The notes: a model not told the origin generated them from the sequence alone. A stretch of 64,000 bases of DNA from Aquimarina rhabdastrellae (GCA_947387485.1 CANDNT010000006.1:162985-226984); one strand, 5' to 3'. Shown: positions 48,889 through 56,268, counted from the stretch's first letter. Numbers and translations are program-made.

Positions 48889-50016
48889 TTGAGAGAACTA
48901 TATTTTGTACATATATCGTTAGGGAGCAATGTAGGAGATCGTTTTAAAAATCTTCAAAAAGCTGTAGATGCCATCTATACACAAATAGGTGATGTAGTGT
49001 CCTTATCTACGGTGTACCAGACGCCAGCATGGGGGTTTAGTAGTGATGATTTTTATAATGCATGTATTTCTATAAAGAGTTTTTATACTACAGAAGAGAT
49101 ATTAAGACGTTTATTAAAGATAGAAGAGCAGCTAGGTCGTATACGCACAGATGCCTCTGGATATGAACCTAGAACGATAGATCTAGATATCATATTCTCG
49201 TCAGAGATTATACAATCGTCTGATACGCTTACCGTACCACATCCCGCAATGCAAGATCGCAAGTTTGTATTACAACCCTTGTCAGAAATTGCAGCAGAGT
49301 ATGAACATCCCAAATTAAAATATACAGTAGCAGAGTTATTAGAGCGTACCATAGATGATGCGGTAATCACACCGGTACAGCAACAACTACAAAACCCAAA
49401 ACAGCAATACAACCTATCGCAATATCAATACCTTACTATAGAAGGAAATATAGGAGCAGGAAAAACAAGTCTGTCTACCATTATCTCTCAAGAGTATAAC
49501 GCAAAGTTGGTATTAGAACGTTTTGCAGACAATCCGTTTTTACCTAAGTTTTACGAAGATAGAGAGCGATATGCATTTCCGCTAGAGATGTCTTTTCTAG
49601 CAGATCGATATAGACAACTTAATGATGATATCTCACAATACGACCTGTTTAAGGATTTTATCGTGAGTGATTATGATGTATTTAAATCCTTGATATTTGC
49701 AAGTGTAACGCTACACGAAGAAGAATACACCCTCTACAAAAAACTATTTGATATCATGTATAAGGATATGGTAAAACCAAGTCTTTATGTATATATGTAT
49801 CAAAATACAGAGCGTTTATTGCAAAACATCAAAAAACGCGGACGTGCCTATGAGCAACGTATCCCAGCAGATTATCTAGACAAGATCAATCAAGGATATC
49901 TACAGTTTATCAAGACGCAACAGATGCTTAACGTAAAAATAGTAGACATCTCAGAAAAAGACTTTATCGCCAATCGCGAAGATTATATCTGGTTATTAGA
50001 ACAGATATTGGAGTAA
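48889..50016 (+). CDS. folK: Bifunctional HPPK (FolK) and deoxynucleoside kinase fusion
   Basis: A 375-aa fusion. Residues 1 to about 155 are HPPK, which pyrophosphorylates hydroxymethyldihydropterin in folate synthesis (SLGSNVGDR, TPAWGFSSDDFYNACI, and metal ligands in RTIDLDIIF, Asp98 and Asp100). Residues about 180-375 are a deoxynucleoside kinase with P-loop EGNIGAGKTS at 185-194 and the lid-type RGRAYEQRIP. The start is an unusual TTG at 48889, the only in-frame start preceding the HPPK fold. This fusion is known in Bacteroidota. Confidence 0.9.
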   Translation: MRELYFVHISLGSNVGDRFKNLQKAVDAIYTQIGDVVSLSTVYQTPAWGFSSDDFYNACISIKSFYTTEEILRRLLKIEEQLGRIRTDASGYEPRTIDLDIIFSSEIIQSSDTLTVPHPAMQDRKFVLQPLSEIAAEYEHPKLKYTVAELLERTIDDAVITPVQQQLQNPKQQYNLSQYQYLTIEGNIGAGKTSLSTIISQEYNAKLVLERFADNPFLPKFYEDRERYAFPLEMSFLADRYRQLNDDISQYDLFKDFIVSDYDVFKSLIFASVTLHEEEYTLYKKLFDIMYKDMVKPSLYVYMYQNTERLLQNIKKRGRAYEQRIPADYLDKINQGYLQFIKTQQMLNVKIVDISEKDFIANREDYIWLLEQILE

Positions 50017-50020
50017 AGAG

Positions 50021-50313
50021 CCTTCGACAGGCTCAGGCTACGCGTTTGATTTGATGAGTAGTCCTTCGACAGGCTCAGGCTACGAATACGAGTGTATTGG
50101 TCATCGAGTTTGTTACGGCTACGAGTGTGTTGGTCACTGAGCCTGTCTGGTCACTGAGCCTGCCGAAGTGACCTAAAAGAAAGAAGTATGTTGAACAGTA
50201 GTTGTTGATTAGCCATTGACAAGCACAGGCTGCGTATGTGTGGTCATAGAGCCTGTCTAGTTACTGAGTTTAAGGTTGCTGAGATTGTCTGATCACTGAG
50301 CTTGTCGAAGTGA
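50021..50313. repeat. REP-like repeats preceding the GIY-YIG gene
   Basis: Two forward copies of the unit CCTTCGACAGGCTCAGGC at 50021 and 50063 (42 bp apart). Inverted copies follow at 50132-50172 (TCACTGAGCCTGTCTGGTCA and then CTGAGCCTGCCGAAGTG) and degenerate ones to 50313. The composition and inverted layout resemble the GTCGAAG-type REPs common in Bacteroidota. Confidence 0.8.
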
Positions 50314-50341
50314 ATCACTTTTTTTTCATATCTTAATACAT

Positions 50342-50635
50342 ATGAAAGGTTATGTCTACATCTTGTTATGTTCTAATGGTAGTTATTATACAGGAAGTAC
50401 AATAAATCTAGAAAGACGATTGTATGAACATCATAACGGTATGGGCGCTCGCCATACTAAAAAATTTCCTCCTGTAAAACTTTTATATTACGAAGAATAT
50501 CCTCGTATTGATACAGCTTTTAAAAGAGAGAAGCAAATCCAAAAATGGAGTCGTCGTAAAAAAGAAGCTTTAATGCAAGGAAACATTAAAGATCTCATCG
50601 CATATTCAAGAAATTATAGTCAATTTGGGAAATAG
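50342..50635 (+). CDS. GIY-YIG nuclease family protein (small, YhbQ/UPF0213 type)
   Basis: A 97-aa protein with the GIY-YIG core YVYILLCSNGSYYTGSTIN (VYI and YTG variants of the signature), the Arg of ERRLYEH and the Glu of FKREKQIQKWSR. These stand-alone nucleases have no firm function. It is bracketed on both sides by the same REP-like repeats, an arrangement like that of transposases tied to REP elements. Its stop codon is at 50633-50635, and the repeats start directly after it. Confidence 0.85.
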   Translation: MKGYVYILLCSNGSYYTGSTINLERRLYEHHNGMGARHTKKFPPVKLLYYEEYPRIDTAFKREKQIQKWSRRKKEALMQGNIKDLIAYSRNYSQFGK

Positions 50636-51120
50636 CCTTCGACAAGCTCAGGCTACGTGTTTAATTTAATGAAGAGTCTTTTGAGATGCTCAGGCTGCGC
50701 GTTTGATTTGATAAGGAGTCCTTCGAGATACTCAGGTTACGCGTTTGATTTGATGAAGAGACCTTCGATAAGCTCAGGCTATGTGTTTGATTTGATGAGT
50801 AGTCCTTCGACAAGCTCAGGCTACGTGTTTGATTTGATAAGGAGTCCTTCGACAAGCTCAGGCTGCGCGTTTGATTTGATGAAGAGTCCTTTGATAAGCT
50901 CAGGCTGCGCGTTTGATTTGATAAGGAGTCCTTCGACATACTCAGATTACGTGTTTAATTTGATGAGGAGTCCTTCGACAAGCTCAGGCTACGTGTTTGA
51001 TTTGATGAAGAATCCTTTGGCATACTCAGGCTACGCGTTTGATTTGATAAGGAGTCCTTTGACATGCTCAGGATACGTGTTTAATTTAATGAAGAGTCCT
51101 TTGACATGCTCAGGCTACGG
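50636..51120. repeat. 42-bp tandem repeat array (12 units)
   Basis: Units of CCTTCGACAAGCTCAGGCTA plus a GTGTTTGATTTGATGAGGAGT-type half repeat with exact 42-bp periodicity and no indels (starts 50636, 50678 and on to 51098; the last unit is partial). Because 42 is divisible by three it leaves long open frames on both strands, but these are not genes. An inverted pair of TCACTGAGCCTGTC-type elements ends the array at 51142-51182. Confidence 0.9.
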
Positions 51121-51256
51121 GAAGATGAACACTGAGTTTGTGGTCACTGAGCCTGTCTGGTCACTGAGCCTGTCGAAGTGACAACACTCAAAAACTAACC
51201 AACTCATCTCTATTCACTTTTTACTCAAAAACTCATCACTAACTACTCATCACTAT

Positions 51257-51299
51257 AAAACCCCGAGTTACAAGCAATAGCATTGTAAATCGGGGTTTT
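51257..51299 (-). terminator. Terminator downstream of the 94-aa gene
   Basis: A 17-bp stem with one mismatch (51257-51273 with 51283-51299, 9-nt loop) and terminal A/T runs. It lies six bases after the stop at 51306. Confidence 0.85.
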
Positions 51300-51305
51300 A
51301 TGTAA

Positions 51306-51590
51306 TTACTCCTCCAGTAACATATCCAGTCCTGTATATTCTTGATACATATGTGTATGGTTAAGGATATGGAGAAGAGTGAGCATGGTCTCGCCAAATT
51401 CATGATCTTGTGGAGTATCTGCCTGTAGTGTTGCCATATAAGTAATGGCATTATGGATATGGTGTTTAAAAAGATTAAGCGCAGTATAATTTGCTATTGG
51501 TATTTTGATATACCGCCGGGAGGCTGCATCTTTTTGTAAGGTGGAACAATACGCTTTTTGAAAATGGATAATTCGTTCTTGCGCGTTCAT
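51306..51590 (-). CDS. Hypothetical protein, 94 aa
   Basis: A 94-aa soluble, largely helical protein with several His residues and no family I recognise. It has its own terminator six bases downstream and a start preceded by the 16-bp leader motif at 51594-51609. The upstream sequence includes a potentially structured RNA (51616-51697). Expression as a real gene is supported by the terminator and by the clear ATG; function unknown. Confidence 0.6.
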   Translation of the reverse strand: MNAQERIIHFQKAYCSTLQKDAASRRYIKIPIANYTALNLFKHHIHNAITYMATLQADTPQDHEFGETMLTLLHILNHTHMYQEYTGLDMLLEE

Positions 51591-51602
51591 AAACTTGTGT
51601 TT

Positions 51603-51719
51603 TTAGGAATAAAAAGACCCACATGGCTTAGGTGTCCTAATGCACACAAGAGCGCATTTACGGGTGTTTCCACTACCGTCACCATACCACGTGGGCAAAA
51701 TCTTTTTTAATGTCGTCAT
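51603..51719 (-). CDS. Possible 38-aa cysteine-containing peptide
   Basis: An ORF from ATG 51719 to a stop at 51603 encodes a 38-residue peptide with three Cys near its C-terminus (RKCALVCIRTPKPCGSF). It is preceded by the 16-bp leader motif and, farther up, by a TATCTTTA box (minus strand, 51748-51741). The same DNA is compatible with a structured RNA (51616-51697), so the peptide could be spurious. A leader peptide and a small secreted peptide are the coding alternatives. Confidence 0.25.
   Translation of the reverse strand: MTTLKKILPTWYGDGSGNTRKCALVCIRTPKPCGSFYS
51616..51697 (-). ncRNA. Candidate branched structured RNA in a leader region
   Basis: The minus-strand transcript can form a closing stem (complement of 51618-51626 with 51687-51695) around three hairpins. 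These are a 7-bp hairpin with a GAAA tetraloop (51660-51679), a 6-bp hairpin (51640-51657) and a 5-bp hairpin (51628-51640). Two positions that would be A-C mismatches on the plus strand become G-U pairs on the minus strand, which favours minus-strand RNA. GC content is well above the surroundings. No known RNA family was recognised. Confidence 0.35.
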
Positions 51720-51747
51720 GTCTTGTGTTTTTAGGAACCGTAAAGAT

Positions 51748-51779
51748 ATAAAAAAAACAGCAGCCTTATGGTTGCTGTT
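51748..51779 (-). terminator. Terminator of the Thoeris operon
   Basis: A 10-bp stem (51756-51765 with 51770-51779, loop TTAT, one G-T pair) with a U-tract of about eight on the minus transcript. Confidence 0.88.
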
Positions 51780-51819
51780 ATGATTGGTTTTGTTAGTGTT
51801 TTTTATTTGAAATGGATTG

Positions 51820-52398
51820 TTATTTAACCCATTTATGAAAATTATTAAATCCGTCATCATCGACCCAGCAATAGTCTTTATACCATTTTGATAATGCAAA
51901 TGATTTCCCCCAATAAGATTTATGAGGTGTTTTGTGTAACTTAATAGGTTTCATATCTCTTGAATAACCCCATTTTTTTATTTTAAATTCAATAGGTTTA
52001 ATAGTCTTTCCATCTGAACTATATTCAAAACCAAGGAAATCGAAAGGTGATGAACCGAGATCTTTAATAATCCCATTTTTATCCCTTATTCTATTGATAT
52101 GAACACCAAATAAATTATTACCTTTTTTTATACTTTTAAAGATTTCATATCTAACCCATCTACGATTAAATGTGTTAGTGCCTATCAAGATACAAGTATT
52201 AGAAGTGTTTTTCAATTCTTTATTTATTAATCTTTTAATAGCTAAGTCGCTAGTTTTTTTGGCGGTTTCCCATATGGAAGCATCAAAAAATCCTGCCAAA
52301 TTTCGACTGTTTTTTGTAACCCAGTGATTTCTAACTACGTTTGCTCTGAAATCAATAACATCTTGATAATGAAAACTAAAAAAAACTCTTTTAGCCAT
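51820..52398 (-). CDS. thsB: Thoeris protein ThsB (TIR-like, MTH538/DUF1863 type)
   Basis: A 192-aa TIR-fold protein beginning KRVFFSFHYQDVIDFRANVV, typical of ThsB. The candidate catalytic Glu85 lies in RRWVRYEIFK (Trp81-x3-Glu85), the position reported for the NADase-type TIR active site in characterised ThsB. In Thoeris, ThsB senses phage infection and makes a cyclic ADP-ribose isomer that switches on ThsA. It starts one base after the thsA stop, so the genes are cotranscribed. Confidence 0.93.
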   Translation of the reverse strand: MAKRVFFSFHYQDVIDFRANVVRNHWVTKNSRNLAGFFDASIWETAKKTSDLAIKRLINKELKNTSNTCILIGTNTFNRRWVRYEIFKSIKKGNNLFGVHINRIRDKNGIIKDLGSSPFDFLGFEYSSDGKTIKPIEFKIKKWGYSRDMKPIKLHKTPHKSYWGKSFALSKWYKDYCWVDDDGFNNFHKWVK

Positions 52399-52399
52399 A

Positions 52400-53848
52400 T
52401 TATTTATTAAGTTTTTTTATTAGTTGAATAATTTCTTTTATCAAATAAGTTGAATTAATATTCTCATCTGATAATTCTTGTATACATTCAAAAATGAAAT
52501 CATGTTTTGGATAGAATTTTTTAGGATCCTTGGCAATTTCATTAAATATTTTCTTAGTTATATACCCTGTTTTTGCAATTGGTATAGGTATTAATCCATT
52601 TTCTATTGCTATTTCAAACTCTCTATAAACTCCATTAGCATCGATTATTTGATTTTGATTGCCCAGTTTATTTCCAAAAATGAAGATAGAAATTCCTGCA
52701 AACTTCATCATTCGCTGCCTGTATTCTTCCCATAGAATAGGTAATTCTTTATCCCCTGTTTTAAATTGGGGAAAGGGTTTTATGATTAATTGTCCTTCGG
52801 AATGTTTATCAGGTCTTTTATAAATGGCATCTAATGCACCATTAATAACAGCGCTTCCTATACCCCATCCAAACCCATTAACTATTCTAAAACCATTTGA
52901 AATAACTTCTTTACTTAAATTGTGAATAAAAGTTTGAGCTTCATTTCTATCCCAGTCGCCATAAACTTCAGCACTACCTGAAATAAACACAGTTTTTTTT
53001 CTAAATCTATTTTCTATTTCTTTAAGAATATCGGTTATTTGAGTATAATCTTCGATTTCAAGTGCTTGTATTCCGTACCTTTTTAAATCTCCAATCATTA
53101 AAGCTTGTTTTCTAGATTGGTAATTGTAATCAGCTTTACCGTTTTCTCCAAAATCACTTTCTTTATGTTTTCTTATAAAACAATAATGTTGTCTTTTATC
53201 CTGAGATAAGGAAACATTAAGTCTACTTAATACATAATCTAAGTTTGGATCAGTAAAGCTGAAGCCTATAAATAAAAATGTTTTAGTTGTTAAATCTCCT
53301 GTCAATGCTCCAATAAATTGCTCATGAGTTTTATAATAACTTTCGTATTGTTCTTTTGTTAATATAGCTTCATTAGGTATAGATACGTCACCATGCATTT
53401 TATAGATAACAACATCTCTTTTGGGACGTGTATTGGTAAGCTGTTTGATGCTATGTTTTACATCGATAACTTTATTTTCGGTTTTTAATGATTTTTCGAT
53501 TAGAGTATCGTAATTTGTCGTCCAATAGGTTGAAATAGGTAATCTAGCAAGTATCTTATGATTATCTGTTATATCATTTTCATCAATAAACTCTTCTAGT
53601 ATTTTTCTATTTAGTTTTGATTTATTACCTCCTTTCTCATTAACATGATATTGAGCTAAAGAGATTAAATCATATTCCTTATTGATTTGTAGACCTAATT
53701 CTTCTGCAATATCTTCCATTAATTCAGCCCAATTTACGTAACCGGCGGCTTTAGACATTCCTGCCCCAGCGAATATTGCAGTATTATTTTCTTCTAAGTC
53801 AATTATAAAATCCTTTATAAAAGCTTCTATTTCTTTATTAAATTTCAT
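52400..53848 (-). CDS. thsA: Thoeris protein ThsA (SIR2-SLOG NADase)
   Basis: A 482-aa effector. The N-terminal SIR2 domain (about 10-280) has AIFAGAGMSKAAG, the TTNYDTLIE motif with Asn112, and the catalytic His152 in YKMHGDVS. These fall at the same residue numbers as reported for the Bacillus cereus protein. The C-terminal SLOG domain (about 286-475) contains VFISGSAEVYGDWDRNEAQ and NGFGWGIGSAVINGALD. When a ThsB-made cADPR isomer binds SLOG, the SIR2 part destroys NAD+ and the infected cell dies. It lies between two TIR genes. Confidence 0.95.
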   Translation of the reverse strand: MKFNKEIEAFIKDFIIDLEENNTAIFAGAGMSKAAGYVNWAELMEDIAEELGLQINKEYDLISLAQYHVNEKGGNKSKLNRKILEEFIDENDITDNHKILARLPISTYWTTNYDTLIEKSLKTENKVIDVKHSIKQLTNTRPKRDVVIYKMHGDVSIPNEAILTKEQYESYYKTHEQFIGALTGDLTTKTFLFIGFSFTDPNLDYVLSRLNVSLSQDKRQHYCFIRKHKESDFGENGKADYNYQSRKQALMIGDLKRYGIQALEIEDYTQITDILKEIENRFRKKTVFISGSAEVYGDWDRNEAQTFIHNLSKEVISNGFRIVNGFGWGIGSAVINGALDAIYKRPDKHSEGQLIIKPFPQFKTGDKELPILWEEYRQRMMKFAGISIFIFGNKLGNQNQIIDANGVYREFEIAIENGLIPIPIAKTGYITKKIFNEIAKDPKKFYPKHDFIFECIQELSDENINSTYLIKEIIQLIKKLNK

Positions 53849-53854
53849 ATTAAT

Positions 53855-54472
53855 TTATAATGTATTTCCTTTGATCCATGAATTGAAGTATATATATTTT
53901 GATGAAGACTTATGAACACAAAGAGTTTCATTATTTGTCGTTTCTATATTGCCTATTTGAATATAATAATAGATCCCCAAGTATTCGGAACCTTTAAAAG
54001 AACTTTTATTTGTTTTAGATATTGGTAAAACAGCTACGGTACCTTTTAGTCCATCAAAATAGCCAAGTTCCCATGGCATCCATTTAGAATTTGATGCGTT
54101 TTCTGAAAATGCATAAATTAATGATTTGCAATTTTTCATTCTTTCTCTTAGTAATAAAGCTGTTTCTTTAGTTACATTTGATCTATTAAGTGAAGGATCT
54201 TCTATCCAATCAATATATACTGATAGACCTAGCTTTTCAATTTCAAGCTTTAATCCTAATACAATTTCAGCATCATTAGAACTATGAGAAAGGAATATAT
54301 CATAAGTTGTATCTATTGTATGAGGTGATGTTAACAATTGATATTGAATAGTATTAAACATTGTAAGAGTAAACCTTGCTTTTGCTTGATAATTGAATGA
54401 AGTTCCTTCAAATTCTTTTTCAATGTACTTCTTTGCTCTATTGCGTAATCTTCTTTCTGTAAATAATGGCAT
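53855..54472 (-). CDS. TIR domain protein, second Thoeris TIR
   Basis: A 205-aa protein. An N-terminal helical extension (about 1-52) is followed by a classic TIR domain with YDIFLSHSSNDAEIVLGLK (57-75) and the WxxxE-type active site WMPWELGYFDG (Trp131, Glu135). It is of the TIR_2 class, unlike the MTH538-type ThsB at the other end of the operon. Thoeris operons can carry more than one TIR, each thought to recognise different phages. It is the first gene of the operon and ends six bases before thsA. Confidence 0.9.
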   Translation of the reverse strand: MPLFTERRLRNRAKKYIEKEFEGTSFNYQAKARFTLTMFNTIQYQLLTSPHTIDTTYDIFLSHSSNDAEIVLGLKLEIEKLGLSVYIDWIEDPSLNRSNVTKETALLLRERMKNCKSLIYAFSENASNSKWMPWELGYFDGLKGTVAVLPISKTNKSSFKGSEYLGIYYYIQIGNIETTNNETLCVHKSSSKYIYFNSWIKGNTL

Positions 54473-54524
54473 GTTAAATATATATACAAGTGATATGAAG
54501 ATAATTAATGATTTTCAAAATGAA

Positions 54525-54540
54525 TTACGGTTTTCCGTAA
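54525..54540. promoter_or_regulatory. Inverted repeat upstream of the Thoeris operon
   Basis: TTACGG-TTTT-CCGTAA is a perfect 6-bp inverted repeat 53 bp upstream of the first TIR start codon (54472), in a plausible operator or attenuator position. Confidence 0.45.
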
Positions 54541-54645
54541 AACACTAGTATTTTTTTATGGGTAAGCTAAGATAGTATAGCATAGGGTGTAGTTGTATAT
54601 GGATAAACCTTATAGTTTTTATGGTTTTATTACTTATAAGATACA

Positions 54646-54678
54646 TAAAAAAACACCACTACAACAATGTAGTGGTGT
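54646..54678 (-). terminator. Terminator of the DUF6261 gene
   Basis: An 11-bp perfect stem (54653-54663 with 54668-54678, loop ACAA) with a U-tract on the minus transcript; it insulates DUF6261 from Thoeris. Confidence 0.88.
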
Positions 54679-54707
54679 CTGGGGGGTATACTTGTTAAGT
54701 TTATGTT

Positions 54708-55439
54708 CTAGGTCTGGGGATCATCCTCAGCGCTAGTGGGGGTTGTAGTACGATTATCGACTACTTGATTGTATTGTCCTGCCAGAGTACTTATCTGGTT
54801 GTCTAGTTCGTCATAAATAGCATTTGTACCTAGTGTAGCATGTGCTTGTATATGGGCTAGTAATGCTCTATAGGCAGTAATGGCTTCTATACGTAATCCT
54901 ATTATAGTGGTAGTAGGATTGGCAGAGGTCTCGGTCACACGATCGATATACGACTCTGCAAAAGCAGTATTGGCGTCTTGTAGCTCGGTAATCCAGTTAC
55001 CTAGATTAAGCGCTGTAACCGCATTAGTGAGCTCGGTAGTTGTAGACCAGTCCTCGATAATCTTGCTCAATACTATCGTCTCTTCTTGATAGCTCAGCCG
55101 TGGGATATTGTTACCATGTCTGTTAAGATCGTTGCGCAATGCTGTAGAGGCAGTAACCAGTGCAGGGTCAAAATGGTATTGATACGATTCTATATAAGCG
55201 CGTATCCCTACTATGGCACGATCTCTACGATCATCAAGTGCAATAAGCTGCTGGGTAATAGCACTGGCTTGACTGCGGTTAAACAAATCATCGATTTGAT
55301 CTGTTAGTGCTTGCAATTGGTCTCTTTGGGTTTGTAACAGTAATGCGTTAAGGTCTTCTTTGTCTACTATGGTCAATACATCTACTAGGTATTGTAAAAA
55401 TTCACCATGACGGTAACGTGTAAAATAAGGCGTGTTCAT
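54708..55439 (-). CDS. DUF6261 family protein
   Basis: A 243-aa protein, helical, with the pattern seen in DUF6261 proteins of Bacteroidota: an N-terminal GEFLQYLVDVLTIV and a Thr/Asp-rich C-terminal tail. No catalytic motif and no signal peptide seen. Its function is not known. It sits between the Thoeris operon and the 41/42-bp tandem array, with its own terminator. Confidence 0.7.
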   Translation of the reverse strand: MNTPYFTRYRHGEFLQYLVDVLTIVDKEDLNALLLQTQRDQLQALTDQIDDLFNRSQASAITQQLIALDDRRDRAIVGIRAYIESYQYHFDPALVTASTALRNDLNRHGNNIPRLSYQEETIVLSKIIEDWSTTTELTNAVTALNLGNWITELQDANTAFAESYIDRVTETSANPTTTIIGLRIEAITAYRALLAHIQAHATLGTNAIYDELDNQISTLAGQYNQVVDNRTTTPTSAEDDPQT

Positions 55440-55560
55440 AAGGCAATGTTTTTTGATTACTAATGAATTGTTTTGTGTAAAACACGATCACTTAGTCGAT
55501 GTGTTTTTGTAAACCTTTCATAACCAATGTTTTTTAATTTGTTTTTTGTGTTTAAGTACC
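55440..55560. other. Upstream region of the DUF6261 gene
   Basis: About 120 bp of AT-rich sequence next to the tandem array. It presumably holds the DUF6261 promoter. I could not fix a confident box. Confidence 0.4.
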
Positions 55561-56012
55561 ATCTCAAGGTTATAATTGCTTCCTGCGTAGTTGCAGAGCC
55601 AATCTCAAGGCAATAATTGTTTCCTGCGTGGTTGCAGAGCGAATCTCAAAGCTATAATTGTTTCCTGCGTGGTTGCAAAGCGAATCTCAAGGCAATAATT
55701 GCTTCCTGCGTAGTTGCAGAGCCAATCTCAAGGCAATAATTGTTTCCTGCGTGGTTGCAGAGCGAATCTCAAGGCTATAATTGTTTCCTGCGTGGTTGCA
55801 GAGCCAATCTCAAGGCAATAATTGTTTCCTGCATGGTTGCAGAGCGAATCTCAAGGCTATATTTTGTTCATGCAATCGTTGTAAAGCCAATCTCAAGGCT
55901 ATATTTTGTTCATGCAATCGTTGCAAAGCAAATCTCAAGACTATATTTTGTTCATGCAATCGTTGTAAAGCAAATCTCAAGGCTATATTTTGTTCATGCA
56001 ACGGTTGCGGCA
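55561..56012. repeat. 41/42-bp tandem repeat array (11 units)
   Basis: Eight units of 41 bp (starts 55561, 55602, 55643, 55684, 55725, 55766, 55807, 55848) are followed by three of 42 bp (55890, 55932, 55974). Each begins ATCTCAAGG. The first group carries AATTGTTTCCTGCGT and the second carries TATTTTGTTCATGCAATC. There are no spacers, so it is not a CRISPR. Apparent ORFs here are repeat artefacts. Confidence 0.88.
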
Positions 56013-56066
56013 CTATCGTAAATACTGGGATTACGGTAATTTTGATAAAAAGTGGAGAGTGAGTCG

Positions 56067-56092
56067 TCACTTCGACAGGCTCAGTGACCGAT
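56067..56092. repeat. REP-like element
   Basis: A copy of CACTTCGACAGGCTCAGTGA with GTCACT and AGTGAC ends that form a short hairpin. It is in the family of the repeats around the GIY-YIG gene. Confidence 0.7.
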
Positions 56093-56238
56093 ACAAGTCA
56101 AAATGTAAAATACTAAATGTAAAAGTTTAAAAGATTTTAATTTATGGTATATATGAATAAACAAATCTCGTTACTAGATAAACTCGATAATAAAAAATAA
56201 CCGTAGCCTGAGTCTATCGATGAACTCTTTCTCAAAAC

Positions 56239-56268
56239 AAACACGTAGCCTGAGCTTGTCGAAGGCTA
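56239..56268 (-). repeat. Inverted 30-bp copy of the repeat at 50633-50662
   Basis: A perfect 30-bp match, in the opposite orientation, to the sequence spanning the end of the GIY-YIG gene and first tandem unit. Together they bracket about 5.6 kb holding the tandem array, Thoeris, DUF6261 and the second array. Confidence 0.7.

Larger units (their letters stand above)
51594..51737 (-). repeat. 16-bp direct repeats flanking the structured leader
   Basis: TTCCTAAAAACACAAG on the minus strand occurs at 51737-51722 and 51609-51594, exact copies 128 bp apart. Both lie just before an ATG (51719 and 51590). One unit may be a duplicated or inserted leader segment. Confidence 0.75.

Noticed and set aside
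50636..51120. CRISPR array
   Set aside because: Units are contiguous with no unique spacers and no cas genes are nearby.
50657..51181. A 174-aa repeat protein (and a minus-strand counterpart at 50661-50939)
   Set aside because: The frames stay open only because the tandem unit is 42 bp, a multiple of three. Both strands are open, and no start context or family is seen. It is non-coding repeat DNA.
51616..51697. A tRNA-like gene
   Set aside because: The closing stem and branches recall a cloverleaf, but there is no T-loop consensus, no plausible anticodon arm and the arm lengths are wrong.
51603..51899. A 98-aa protein running from the ThsB 3' region
   Set aside because: It crosses the operon terminator and overlaps the end of thsB; only its last 38 codons have a plausible start of their own, and even those may be RNA.
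55561..56012. CRISPR array or repeat proteins (93 aa and 86 aa frames)
   Set aside because: Contiguous 41/42-bp units without spacers; the open frames on both strands follow from the repeats and have no coding character.
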